From: Weizmannia acidilactici
GTDB taxonomy: Bacteria > Bacillota > Bacilli > Bacillales > Bacillaceae_C
Assembly (NCBI RefSeq): GCF_008974185.1
Contig: NZ_BKZP01000005.1
Location: forward strand, 1 to 64,000
Length of the DNA: 64,000 nt
Direction: 5' to 3'
The translations under genes and the position numbers were made by a program. The notes under the pieces were generated by a model. It was not told the origin of the DNA. It worked only from the letters and a program-made list of their open reading frames with translations, and made no database searches. Below are positions 20,218-29,322 of the stretch, piece by piece (position 1 is the first letter of the stretch; every line of letters begins with the position of its first letter).

Positions 20218-22863
20218 ATGGGACAGCAGGAAATCAGCATGCCGACAAAATATGATCCGAAAGCTGTTGAAAAAGGACGTTATGAATGGTGGGTGAACGG
20301 GAAATTTTTTGAAGCGAAAGATGCTCCGGATAAGCAGCCGTACACAATCGTGATCCCGCCACCGAACGTGACCGGGAAACTCCATTTGGGCCACGCCTGG
20401 GACACGACTTTACAGGATATATTAACGAGAATGAAACGGATGCAGGGCTATGATGTGCTCTGGCTGCCGGGCATGGACCACGCCGGGATTGCCACGCAGG
20501 CGAAAGTTGAAGCGAAACTGCGCAGTGAAGGCAAGTCCCGATACGATCTTGGACGCGAAAAATTCGTGGAAGAAACGTGGAAATGGAAAGAAGAATACGC
20601 TGCTTTTATCCGCAAACAGTGGGCAAAGCTCGGCCTAGGCCTTGACTACTCGCGTGAACGATTCACCCTGGATGAAGGCTTATCCAAAGCTGTTAAGGAA
20701 GTGTTCGTTTCGCTTTACAAAAAAGGCTTGATTTACCGCGGCGAATACATTATCAACTGGGATCCGGAAACGAAAACGGCGTTATCCGATATTGAAGTGG
20801 TTTACAAAGATGTACCGGGCGCTTTTTACCATTTCGCTTACCCGTTAAGCGACGGTTCCGGCACTATTGAGATTGCGACAACACGGCCGGAAACGATGCT
20901 CGGCGATACTGCGGTGGCGGTTCACCCGAAAGATGAACGTTACCAGCATTTGATAGGCAAAACGATTACTCTGCCGATTGTCGGGCGCAAAATCCCGATC
21001 ATTGCCGATGAATATGTCGATATGGAATTCGGGACCGGCGCGGTAAAAATTACGCCTGCCCATGACCCGAACGATTTCGAAGTCGGCAACCGCCATCATC
21101 TGCCGCGCATTCTTATCATGAACGAAGACGGCACGATGAACGAAAATGCCGGGAAATACGAAGGCATGGACCGTTTCGAATGCCGTAAACAGATTGTCCG
21201 GGATTTAAAAGAACTCGGCGTATTGGTTAAAATCGAAGACCATATGCATTCGGTCGGCCATTCCGAGCGGAGCGGCGCGGTAGTCGAACCGTATTTATCG
21301 ACGCAATGGTTTGTCAAAATGCAGCCGCTCGCCGAAGCTGCCATTAAACTGCAGCAGTCGGAAGGCAAAGTGCATTTTGTGCCGGAACGATTCGAAAAAA
21401 CATATTTGCACTGGATGGAAAATATCCGCGACTGGTGTATTTCGCGCCAGCTTTGGTGGGGTCACCGGATTCCGGCCTGGTACCATAAAGAAACCGGCGA
21501 AGTTTACGTAGATGTGGAACCACCGAAAGACATCGAAAACTGGGAACAGGATCCGGATGTTTTGGACACATGGTTCAGTTCCGCGCTCTGGCCGTTCTCG
21601 ACGATGGGCTGGCCGGTTAAAAATGCGAAAGACTATCAGCGCTATTATCCGACGGACGCGCTTGTTACCGGCTATGACATCATTTTCTTCTGGGTATCGA
21701 GGATGATTTTCCAAGGGCTAGAATTCACCGGGAAACGCCCGTTCAAAGACGTGCTCATCCACGGACTCGTGCGCGACGAGCAGGGCCGGAAAATGAGCAA
21801 GTCGCTTGGCAACGGTGTTGACCCGATGGATGTCATCGACCAATACGGTGCTGACTCTTTGCGATACTTCCTTGCAACAGGCAGCTCCCCGGGGCAGGAT
21901 TTGCGTTTCAGCTATGAAAAAGTCGAATCGGTTTGGAATTTTGCCAATAAAATTTGGAATGCATCCCGTTTTGCACTCATGAACATGAACGGGCTGAAAT
22001 TTGAGGAAATTGATCTGTCTGGCGAAAAATCGGTGGCCGACAAATGGATTTTAACAAGGCTGAATGAAACGATCGAAACGGTTACGAAGCTTGCTGATAA
22101 ATATGAATTTGGCGAAGTCGGAAGGGTGCTTTACAACTTCATTTGGGACGATTTCTGCGACTGGTACATTGAAATGGCGAAACTGCCGCTGTACGGCAAT
22201 GAGGAAGCGGCGAAAAAAACGACTCGCTCAATCCTCGCTTATGTGCTTGACAATACGATGCGGCTCTTGCATCCGTTCATGCCGTTTATTACCGAGGAAA
22301 TTTGGCAAAACCTGCCGCATGAAGGGGAATCGATCACAACGGCGGCCTGGCCGACCGTCAACGAAGCGCTAAGTGATCCGGAAGCGAGTGAGGAAATGAA
22401 GCTGCTTGTTGAAATCATCCGTTCGGTACGGAACATCCGTGCGGAAGTGAACACGCCGCTAAGCAAAAAAATCAAGCTGCATTTGAAAGCGAAAGATGAA
22501 AAAGTGCTGGCGGCGTTGGAACGGAATGAAGCGTACATTACCCGCTTCTGCAACCCGGATGAGCTGAAAATGGGGCTTGACCTTGAAGCGCCGGATAAAG
22601 CGATGACTGCGGTAGTTTCGGGGGTAGAACTGTTCCTGCCGCTTGAAGGCCTGATCAACTTTGAGGAAGAAATGGCACGGCTCAAAAAAGAGCTGGAGAA
22701 ATGGAACAAAGAAGTCGAACGTGTGCAGAAAAAACTCAGCAATGAAGGATTCTTGAAAAAAGCGCCGGAAAAAATCATTGCTGAAGAAAGGGCAAAAGAA
22801 AAAGATTATCTCGAAAAACGGAGCGTTGTGGAAGCACGCATCAAAGAACTGCAAAACCAATAA
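20218..22863 (+). CDS. valS: Valyl-tRNA synthetase
   Basis: An 881-residue class I synthetase. HLGH (HIGH) is at 56-59 and KMSKS at 525-529, with a CP1 editing domain between them, an anticodon-binding domain and a C-terminal coiled coil (about 815-880) typical of ValRS. ATG 20218 gives the extension expected in Bacillus; ATG 20239 (MPTKYDP) is an alternative. Expression is controlled by the upstream T-box. folC follows after 83 nt containing a hairpin. Confidence 0.98.
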   Translation: MGQQEISMPTKYDPKAVEKGRYEWWVNGKFFEAKDAPDKQPYTIVIPPPNVTGKLHLGHAWDTTLQDILTRMKRMQGYDVLWLPGMDHAGIATQAKVEAKLRSEGKSRYDLGREKFVEETWKWKEEYAAFIRKQWAKLGLGLDYSRERFTLDEGLSKAVKEVFVSLYKKGLIYRGEYIINWDPETKTALSDIEVVYKDVPGAFYHFAYPLSDGSGTIEIATTRPETMLGDTAVAVHPKDERYQHLIGKTITLPIVGRKIPIIADEYVDMEFGTGAVKITPAHDPNDFEVGNRHHLPRILIMNEDGTMNENAGKYEGMDRFECRKQIVRDLKELGVLVKIEDHMHSVGHSERSGAVVEPYLSTQWFVKMQPLAEAAIKLQQSEGKVHFVPERFEKTYLHWMENIRDWCISRQLWWGHRIPAWYHKETGEVYVDVEPPKDIENWEQDPDVLDTWFSSALWPFSTMGWPVKNAKDYQRYYPTDALVTGYDIIFFWVSRMIFQGLEFTGKRPFKDVLIHGLVRDEQGRKMSKSLGNGVDPMDVIDQYGADSLRYFLATGSSPGQDLRFSYEKVESVWNFANKIWNASRFALMNMNGLKFEEIDLSGEKSVADKWILTRLNETIETVTKLADKYEFGEVGRVLYNFIWDDFCDWYIEMAKLPLYGNEEAAKKTTRSILAYVLDNTMRLLHPFMPFITEEIWQNLPHEGESITTAAWPTVNEALSDPEASEEMKLLVEIIRSVRNIRAEVNTPLSKKIKLHLKAKDEKVLAALERNEAYITRFCNPDELKMGLDLEAPDKAMTAVVSGVELFLPLEGLINFEEEMARLKKELEKWNKEVERVQKKLSNEGFLKKAPEKIIAEERAKEKDYLEKRSVVEARIKELQNQ

Positions 22864-22890
22864 TGCCAGCGAATCAGGAAGGGCTGTTTT

Positions 22891-22920
22891 GAAGGCGAAT
22901 CTCATCGTGGATTCGTCTTC
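22891..22920 (+). other. Intercistronic hairpin between valS and folC
   Basis: GAAGGCGAATC (22891-22901) pairs with GATTCGTCTTC (22910-22920) with one G-U pair. There is no T run, so it is more likely a processing or stability element than a terminator. Confidence 0.45.
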
Positions 22921-22946
22921 CTTACATATCAGGAGGTTTGGACATC

Positions 22947-24254
22947 ATGTTTGGAACATATGAAGAAGCGGTCAGCTGGATCGAATCCCGTTTGAAATTC
23001 GGAATGAAGCCGGGCCTTGAAAGGATGCAGTGGTTTATGGAACAAATGAATCACCCGGAGCGGAGAGTGAAAACCGTCCATGTCGCTGGCACGAACGGGA
23101 AAGGGTCAACGGTTACTTACCTGCGTAATATTTTGCAGCAGGCAGGCTTCAAAGTCGGGACGTTTACTTCCCCCTATATTGAACAGTTCAACGAAAGGAT
23201 CAGCGTCAACGGCGCTCCGGTAGCGGATGCGGATCTCGTGCGGCTTGTCAACCATATCCGGCCGTTAACGGAGGAGCTGGAGAAAACGGAATTTGGTCCG
23301 CCGACAGAGTTTGAAGTGATTACGGCGATGTCGCTTTATTATTTTGCCGACATCCATCCGGTTGATATTGTGATATACGAAGTCGGGCTCGGCGGTAGGT
23401 TCGATTCGACAAATGTGATCACGCCGCTTGCCAGCCTGATTACAAATATCGGCCATGACCATATGAATGTACTCGGCAATACGATAGCAGAAATCGCATA
23501 TGAAAAAGCTGGCATCATCAAGCCGGGGGTTCCGGTTGCCACAACAGCCGTGCTGCCGGAAGCACTGAAGGTGATTGAAGAAAAAGCGGAAAAAGAAGGG
23601 GCATCGCTGTTCCGAGCCGGGCAGGATTTCTCTTTTGCTTATACAGGTGGCGATGCGTCCGGCGAACATTTCAATTTTACTTCCCCGTACGGCTCGTACA
23701 AACACTTATCGATTTCGATGAAAGGGCGCCATCAAGTTTACAATGCGTCGCTTGCGGTGATGGGGGCCGAACTGTTAAAGCACGCCCATCAGTTCGCAAT
23801 CGGGCAGTGTGATTTGGAAAAAGGATTAATGGAAAGCAAGTGGATCGGCCGTTTTGAGCAGCTGCTTTCCGATCCAATCGTGATCGTTGACGGCGCGCAC
23901 AACCCGGAAGGCATTGACAGCTTAATTGAAACGATGGAAACACATTTGCGTGGGAAAAAAATCCGGATTATTTTTTCAGCGCTCGGCGATAAAGATCTGG
24001 AGCACATGATCCCGAAGCTTGACCATAAAGCCGACCAAATTTTATTTACAACTTTTGATTTTCCAAGGGCGATTCCGGCAAAAGCATTATATAATATAAG
24101 CCATCACCGGAATAAAACGTGTATGGAAGATTGGAAAGAGGCGATCTCGGGCACAATGGCGGAAATATGCGGCACGGATGAAGCTTTGGTCATTACCGGA
24201 TCCTTGTATTTTATTTCACAGGTACGGAAATATATTCTTGAATATTACGCTTGA
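22947..24254 (+). CDS. folC: Folylpolyglutamate synthase / dihydrofolate synthase
   Basis: A 435-residue Mur-ligase-type enzyme that adds glutamate to folates and forms dihydrofolate. The ATP-binding P-loop GTNGKGS is at 48-54, and the signature GLGGRFDSTN lies near 150. ATG 22947 is ten bases after AGGAGG. In B. subtilis folC is followed by comC and spoIIB; here a 14 kb pilus locus follows before the comC-type gene. A terminator separates the two. Confidence 0.97.
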   Translation: MFGTYEEAVSWIESRLKFGMKPGLERMQWFMEQMNHPERRVKTVHVAGTNGKGSTVTYLRNILQQAGFKVGTFTSPYIEQFNERISVNGAPVADADLVRLVNHIRPLTEELEKTEFGPPTEFEVITAMSLYYFADIHPVDIVIYEVGLGGRFDSTNVITPLASLITNIGHDHMNVLGNTIAEIAYEKAGIIKPGVPVATTAVLPEALKVIEEKAEKEGASLFRAGQDFSFAYTGGDASGEHFNFTSPYGSYKHLSISMKGRHQVYNASLAVMGAELLKHAHQFAIGQCDLEKGLMESKWIGRFEQLLSDPIVIVDGAHNPEGIDSLIETMETHLRGKKIRIIFSALGDKDLEHMIPKLDHKADQILFTTFDFPRAIPAKALYNISHHRNKTCMEDWKEAISGTMAEICGTDEALVITGSLYFISQVRKYILEYYA

Positions 24255-24276
24255 GCGTCCAGACAGCGGGAAGCGG

Positions 24277-24307
24277 GCAGGGCTAAATGGTTCTGTCCTG
24301 CTTTTTT
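24277..24307 (+). terminator. Terminator after folC
   Basis: GCAGGGC (24277-24283) pairs with GTCCTGC (24295-24301) with one G-U pair, followed by six T residues. Confidence 0.7.
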
Positions 24308-24398
24308 GTTCTTTTTAGTGAATACTTTCTTTTGACTTTTTGGTAAAATGAGAATCATAGAGGCAGATTTTAGGACTTTTTACTTATCGGAGGTTGCC

Positions 24399-24815
24399 AT
24401 GAAAACATCCCTTTTCCGAAATAAGCTTGGATTTACGCTTGTTGAAGTGCTGGCTTCCATCACGATCCTCGGCATCATTGGCATTACCGTCGGCTCGGTG
24501 CTGGCCAATAATGCAGGCATTACAAAAAAAGCCGGCGATTCATTGTCCGCCCTTCAAATTGCAAACGGTATGCTAAGAGCTTACCAGAAAAAAGATTTCA
24601 CTGAAGTCCAGCAGCTTGAAGGTACTAGGCAGGCCGACATCCAGTCTGTTTTAGGATTGGATACCAGCGACGGGATTTCCCAGTATAACGCGTATGTGAC
24701 CGTTTCGGAACCAACGGACTCCAGATTATCCGGGCGCCTGCTGCTTGTCAAAGTGAAGGTGGAAACGGACGGGAACCCCCGGCCGGTTGAAGTGGAAGGG
24801 TATGTGAAAAAATGA
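24399..24815 (+). CDS. Type IV minor prepilin (type II N-terminal methylation signal)
   Basis: A 138-residue prepilin. An 11-residue basic leader ends in Gly, cleaved before FTLVEVLASITILG, with Glu at mature position 5; a 20-residue hydrophobic helix and a small globular domain without cysteine follow. This is a substrate for the prepilin peptidase at 37847. The ATG at 24399 after TCGGAGG is chosen over the frame opening at 24348. It is the first gene of the pilus locus and overlaps the next by four bases. It probably caps or initiates the pilus (PilV/GspI-like); the exact class is uncertain. Confidence 0.85.
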   Translation: MKTSLFRNKLGFTLVEVLASITILGIIGITVGSVLANNAGITKKAGDSLSALQIANGMLRAYQKKDFTEVQQLEGTRQADIQSVLGLDTSDGISQYNAYVTVSEPTDSRLSGRLLLVKVKVETDGNPRPVEVEGYVKK

Positions 24816-25321
24816 GGTTTCGGAGTGAAAAAGGGTTTACTTTAGTTGAACTATTGGCAGCCGTTACGATTTCCTTTTTGATCATTGGCGTTATTTATGC
24901 CGTATTTCAATCGGTCATTGCCCAGTCCAAAAATGATATGGCCCGCAAAAATTTCGTAAAAGAACAAACGGCCATTTTGCAGTCTATGAACAGGGCGATG
25001 GAAAATGTGGATTCCTTGGAGCCGGAGGACGAAAACGATGACGGGACATTCACGAGCTTTAATGCAGTTGACATTGAGACGGATGTAGGGGATAACGGGT
25101 CTTATCACGAAAATCAAACAAGCACATTGATTGCTGTTTCGGATGGCAATTTGTCGATTGGGGGAACAATTGCCAACAGCGACGGGATCTCCCTTACCGG
25201 AACAACTTTTTCAATTGCAAACGGCAGCCTGAAATGCAATTTTGTCATCAAAGATACGCAAAATAATTTGGAGAAAAAAATGTATGTGTCTTATAAACTG
25301 GGCGGGGAGGGAAACCAGTGA
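24812..25321 (+). CDS. Type IV minor prepilin, PilW/GspJ-like
   Basis: A 169-residue prepilin with an 8-residue leader (MRFRSEKG) cut before FTLVELLAAVTISFLIIG. Glu5 is present, followed by a long N-terminal helix with a coiled region (about 30-70) and a beta-rich C-terminal part. The single Cys (LKCNF) leaves no disulfide loop. It overlaps genes on both sides, showing tight translational coupling with the other minor pilins. The longer size and position second in a minor-pilin trio suggest a PilW/GspJ-type role, an inference from gene order. Confidence 0.82.
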   Translation: MRFRSEKGFTLVELLAAVTISFLIIGVIYAVFQSVIAQSKNDMARKNFVKEQTAILQSMNRAMENVDSLEPEDENDDGTFTSFNAVDIETDVGDNGSYHENQTSTLIAVSDGNLSIGGTIANSDGISLTGTTFSIANGSLKCNFVIKDTQNNLEKKMYVSYKLGGEGNQ

Positions 25322-26988
25322 TGAAAGTTTTAAAAGATGAAAAAGGCTACACGCTTGTGACCGTGCTGCTCATTTCGGCAGTTGTCGCCATCATCATCAT
25401 TTCACTCTTTTCTGCTTCTATCGGCACATACAAAACCGTAAAAGTATCCGAATCCGGCACGCAGGATAGGTTAAAAGCCGAAATGGTTGCAGATGAAGCC
25501 ACTGCGCTCATTGAAAACGAGGTGGACAGCATCAACAACACGATCGCAAGTGGCAATGTGCTGCCAAGCCAGCTGCTGGGCATGCTGCAAACGAAGCTTG
25601 CCGCCATTGCCGAGGAGAAAAAAAACGAGTGCTCGATCGATTATAAAACGTTGAAAGATGGAACTGGCGAAGACGGAATTGTCATGGAAAAGATCACGAT
25701 TACCGTTCCGGCCGGCGATTCCGGAAAAGTTTTGACAAAAGTCATGACGCTTTCAACTGTATCGGAAGTGTTCCAATATACTGCGGTGACGCCGTCCAAT
25801 ATGTATTTGTACGGGGCATCTTATATCATTGGGGACGTAAATGTCGGCGGGAATATGTATGTTTCCGATTATGGGAATTACATTGAAGGGAACACGAAAT
25901 ATGTTCAAACATATTATCCGGCAATCAACGGGACATTAACCGTTAAAGGAAATTATTACGAAGCGGACCAGAGGCCGTCGAGCCCCCAGACGAGCTCTCC
26001 CGTAAATCAGAATTACAATTGGAAGGCATTTGATGTTTCCAACATCAATAAGTATTTTTCTGTTGCGCCAACACTAAAAAACCGTAATTTAACGGTCGAT
26101 AAAATAGATGTAGCGGGAATCATCACAAGCAAGGCGCTGTCATGGCCAAGCGGTGTGAAAATAAATTCAAACAGCCCCTATTCCTCAGACAGCAGCGGCA
26201 ATGGTTATGCCTATGATTTAACGGTTGGCCAGAACAGCAACCCAACCGTAAACGGTAATTTATATATACGCGACGACTTAACGGTAGGGCAAAACGGCAG
26301 CCTAACCGTAAACGGAAATTTATATGTATATGATGACTTGACGGTAAAAGGAAGTTTAACGGTCAAAGGCAATATATATGTAGGCGGCAGCGCAGATTTA
26401 AACGGGACGCTGTCGGTAACTGGAGCAGACAAGTATATTTATGTAGCCGGAAGTGCAACATTGAGTGATGTTTCCGCACTGAATTTAAACGGGGTGATGT
26501 ACGTTAACGGTTCTGTTGCGAGTTCCGGGGATATCAACACGAACGGCAGCATTTATGTGCGCGGCGATGCCGATGTCAGGAATTTTTCAAACAGCGCAGG
26601 CACACTCATATTGCTTTGCGGCGGAAATATTGAACTGGCCAATAATAACCTGTACCAGGATAACCCGAAAGAAATTGATGCTTATCTTTATTCAAACAGC
26701 GACTTGTTTATTTACGGTATCGGCTCGAATCTGAAAATCAACGGTGGCATTTACGGGGACACCATCAGCTTGAGCGCTTCTAGAGGAACAACGAAACAAG
26801 TGCCGGTATATTTGCTGGGTTTTATCTTTGTCGGTTACGAACTGGATTTTCAAAATCCTCAGCCTACCGATCCGGCAAAGTCAAGATTAACAGTCGTCTT
26901 CAAAAAAGACCTGATTTTAAATCCTCCGAAAGGTATTCCGACAGTTGATAAAATGACATTGAAAGAAATCGACACTTCTTATAAATGA
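25321..26988 (+). CDS. Large minor prepilin (PilX/GspK-like) with beta-helical repeats
   Basis: About 556 residues. The leader MKVLKDEKG precedes YTLVTVLLISAVVAIIII, so mature residue 5 is Thr instead of Glu, as in tip subunits of the GspK type. The N-terminal 180 residues are pilin-like. From about 180 to 480 come short repeats of the form LTVxGxLYVxDD, which predict a right-handed beta-helix similar to bactofilin-type or adhesin folds. The GTG at 25318 or ATG at 25321 may initiate; ATG overlaps the previous stop. I infer a pilus-tip protein with a surface-binding or polymer-forming domain. No cell-wall anchor is present. Confidence 0.75.
   Translation: MKVLKDEKGYTLVTVLLISAVVAIIIISLFSASIGTYKTVKVSESGTQDRLKAEMVADEATALIENEVDSINNTIASGNVLPSQLLGMLQTKLAAIAEEKKNECSIDYKTLKDGTGEDGIVMEKITITVPAGDSGKVLTKVMTLSTVSEVFQYTAVTPSNMYLYGASYIIGDVNVGGNMYVSDYGNYIEGNTKYVQTYYPAINGTLTVKGNYYEADQRPSSPQTSSPVNQNYNWKAFDVSNINKYFSVAPTLKNRNLTVDKIDVAGIITSKALSWPSGVKINSNSPYSSDSSGNGYAYDLTVGQNSNPTVNGNLYIRDDLTVGQNGSLTVNGNLYVYDDLTVKGSLTVKGNIYVGGSADLNGTLSVTGADKYIYVAGSATLSDVSALNLNGVMYVNGSVASSGDINTNGSIYVRGDADVRNFSNSAGTLILLCGGNIELANNNLYQDNPKEIDAYLYSNSDLFIYGIGSNLKINGGIYGDTISLSASRGTTKQVPVYLLGFIFVGYELDFQNPQPTDPAKSRLTVVFKKDLILNPPKGIPTVDKMTLKEIDTSYK
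26215..26388 (+). repeat. In-frame tandem repeats inside the large minor pilin gene
   Basis: Two 60-nt units (26215-26274 and 26275-26334) and a 54-nt degenerate unit (26335-26388), each beginning GAyTTrACGGTw and encoding DLTVGQN-x-TVNGNLYV-type repeats. They are candidates for copy-number variation between strains. Confidence 0.75.
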
Positions 26989-27065
26989 ACATCGGGAAAA
27001 AGGCGCAGTACATTCTTCCCATTCGCGCCGATTTGTACTAAAATTACTTATAGTTTAATCGTTTC

Positions 27066-27078
27066 ATTGTTTAACAAT
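27066..27078 (+). promoter_or_regulatory. Perfect 13-bp palindrome, operator-like
   Basis: ATTGTTTAACAAT (ATTGTT-T-AACAAT) lies about 38 nt before the GTG of the acidic membrane protein in a 127-nt AT-rich gap that probably contains a promoter. No regulator family can be named. Confidence 0.3.
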
Positions 27079-27115
27079 AGCGTTTTTTAGACCAATCGTG
27101 AAAGAGGTGGGGCCG

Positions 27116-28540
27116 GTGGATTTCCTCACTGCTGCTGTTGCCGTTATCTCGTTTTTATGCGTATTTGCCTTTTTTATTGTTTTTTCCTTCGGTTTTTCTA
27201 AAAAAGGCATTATCGTCCTGATTTCAACTGCTTTTCTGCTGGCGCTTTTCGGCATTTTGGCAAGCAGTGTTTTCCCTTTATGGGAAAGCTATTTGATCAC
27301 CTTCCTGCTTGTGCTTTGCGTTTCCTATCTTTTTGAGAAAAGGCTGGCGTTTCTGTTTGTGGAAGGGGGCAATCATGCTGATGCCTTTCCGGGTTGGGGG
27401 GAGCAGGAGGCTTTTAACGGGAAACCGGGTGCAGCAGAATTGTCTGTTACATATCCCGAAAACATTGATGCAGCGCAAACTGCGGAAGATGCAGCTGAGC
27501 CGGAACGGGAACCTTCTTTAGCGGACCGGCAGGAAAAGGTTGGGTCTGCATGGGAAGAACTTGAAAATCCTGCAGCCGAAACTGTAGAAAGGCCGGCGAA
27601 AGTACCGGTCATTGAAACCGGCACAGGTGTTCAGGAAGTTTCCCAAGACGGGGATGATGAAGAAACGGATTTCCTCGAAAACCGCCTGGCAATGCTTGAA
27701 CAGGGCACGGAGGAAAGCCCTGCCGAAACGGAAGATGCGCTGGAAATGTACCCGGTTGAAGACTGGATTACGGAATTGGAAAACCCGGATACTTCTTCCG
27801 GCACACATACTATTGACGAAGAAGCCGACCTGCAAGTCCCATTAATTGCTGATGCTGTTTCCGGTGTGGAAGAGGAAGAAAAAAGCGGTCAGGTTTCGCC
27901 GCCGGAAAATGTTCAATATTTTGAACAAGAAGAAATCCCGCTCCTCTCCCCCGATGAAGTTTTCGCAGAAAAGGAAGCTGAAGGAAACATTCCTGGGGCA
28001 GGCAGCGGGGAAGAGATCCAGCCGCTTGCTCTTGAAGAAACAGAAGTTCCGCCGCAGCTTGTTCAGGAAAGAAGCGAAGGGTGTGGCGAAAGCCCTGTGA
28101 AAGCTGAGCATGATGATCTTGAAGCGGTAACAGCCGGTGCGGAGGAGCACGTTGAAAAAGCTGAAGTAGAAGCCGCGGCGGTAAGCGAACCTTTTAGCCT
28201 GGATGAAAAAGAAATAGAACCAGTTGTTGAAACAAACACTGCTTCAGAGAAGGTAAATCTATTGCGGAAACAATTGCTGGATATTTTAATTGAACAGCTT
28301 CATCTGGCCCGCCTCACCCGTCCGGCTGAAGAGTATGAGCAGCTTGTCAAGGAACATTTGCAGCCAAGCCTGCCTAAGGAAGATTACTTTGCATTTGCGG
28401 GTCTTTTGATTGAACATTACATAGCGGAGCACGATTTTGATAAGCTGGGAGCCCTTCTCGAAGATTTGTCGGAAAAATACGCGCAGTACCCGGTGATCCG
28501 GGATGAAATCCTATTTTTAAAACATCAATACTGCCAATAG
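27116..28540 (+). CDS. Acidic two-TM protein of the pilus locus, unknown function
   Basis: A 474-residue protein. Two or three hydrophobic helices occupy residues 1-75. A long Glu/Pro-rich disordered region (about 85-380) follows, then a conserved-looking helical C-terminal domain (about 385-474, LLRKQLLDILIEQLHLARLT and onward), possibly TPR-like. GTG 27116 after GAGGTGGGG is preferred over GTG 27098. Not recognised as a known Pil protein. Its place between minor pilins and the PRC-barrel gene suggests a cytoplasmic scaffold tethered to the membrane, which is only inference. Confidence 0.7.
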   Translation: MDFLTAAVAVISFLCVFAFFIVFSFGFSKKGIIVLISTAFLLALFGILASSVFPLWESYLITFLLVLCVSYLFEKRLAFLFVEGGNHADAFPGWGEQEAFNGKPGAAELSVTYPENIDAAQTAEDAAEPEREPSLADRQEKVGSAWEELENPAAETVERPAKVPVIETGTGVQEVSQDGDDEETDFLENRLAMLEQGTEESPAETEDALEMYPVEDWITELENPDTSSGTHTIDEEADLQVPLIADAVSGVEEEEKSGQVSPPENVQYFEQEEIPLLSPDEVFAEKEAEGNIPGAGSGEEIQPLALEETEVPPQLVQERSEGCGESPVKAEHDDLEAVTAGAEEHVEKAEVEAAAVSEPFSLDEKEIEPVVETNTASEKVNLLRKQLLDILIEQLHLARLTRPAEEYEQLVKEHLQPSLPKEDYFAFAGLLIEHYIAEHDFDKLGALLEDLSEKYAQYPVIRDEILFLKHQYCQ

Positions 28541-28571
28541 AAAAATTGAAGAAACAGGTGTGGTGAACAGG

Positions 28572-29303
28572 ATGAAAAAGAGTACGCAAGTTTTGGGGCA
28601 GCCGATTATCAGCATTTCTGACGGTGCCGAAATCGGAAAAGTGAAATCGTTTGTGATTAATCCGGATAAAGGATCCGTTGATTTTTTAACAATAGAGCAT
28701 GAAGACTGGCAAGTAAGCGTAAAAGCGATCCCGTTTAAAAAAGTCATCGGGATCGGGGAATATGCCGTCACGGTTGAAAGCGACAGGGCTGTCATAGATT
28801 TAAAAGAAATCCCGGTCGCGGACCAGCTTGTAAACAAAAAAATCAGGATCATTGCGGCGAAGGTGATGACCCGGAAAGGCGAGCTGCTCGGCGAAGTGAA
28901 AGAATTTTATGTCGATGAAGATACAGGCTGCATTCCGGGTATTGTTTTGCTGGCGGGCGAAACGGAAGAAATCCTTTCATCTGATTTTATCATGACGTAC
29001 GGAAAGGATATCATCATCGTTAAAGAAGAAGCACCCGGCCATTTCCTCGACTCGGCCGACAAGCTTCTTCAGAAAATGGAAGCGGAAGAAACCGAAGAAA
29101 TTTCAGCGGAAGGCGGGATGGATGTGTTGCGGACAAAACAGGTGGAGCTGTTAAAAGGGAAAAAAGCATCCAAAGACATCTACACGGGCAGCGGTGAACG
29201 CATCATTGCATCCGGTACGATCCTGTCGGAAGAAGATATCGTGCGCGCCCAGGAAGCCGGGCCGGGCGTTTTTGTTGAATTATCAATGAATGTTGAAGAG
29301 TAA
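28572..29303 (+). CDS. PRC-barrel domain protein
   Basis: A 243-residue soluble protein with two PRC-barrel repeats (about 4-80, QVLGQPIISISDGAEIGKV; and about 95-165, MTRKGELLGEVKEFYVDE) and a C-terminal charged domain. PRC barrels are small beta domains that bind partners such as ribosomal proteins or photosynthetic reaction centres. Here the link to pili is by location only. Start candidates are ATG 28572 and the upstream GTG 28563; AGGTG spacing favours the ATG. It lies 31 nt after the previous gene, in the same probable operon. Confidence 0.8.
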   Translation: MKKSTQVLGQPIISISDGAEIGKVKSFVINPDKGSVDFLTIEHEDWQVSVKAIPFKKVIGIGEYAVTVESDRAVIDLKEIPVADQLVNKKIRIIAAKVMTRKGELLGEVKEFYVDEDTGCIPGIVLLAGETEEILSSDFIMTYGKDIIIVKEEAPGHFLDSADKLLQKMEAEETEEISAEGGMDVLRTKQVELLKGKKASKDIYTGSGERIIASGTILSEEDIVRAQEAGPGVFVELSMNVEE

Positions 29304-29322
29304 GGAAAGGCAGGGTTGAAGT

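Noticed and set aside
24332-24349. TTGACT followed by TAAAAT before the first minor pilin gene
   Set aside because: The spacing is only six bases, so the two cannot form one sigma-A promoter; a better partner for either was not found.
26215-26388. Tandem repeats considered as a CRISPR array
   Set aside because: Units are contiguous, in frame with a pilin gene and have no spacers.
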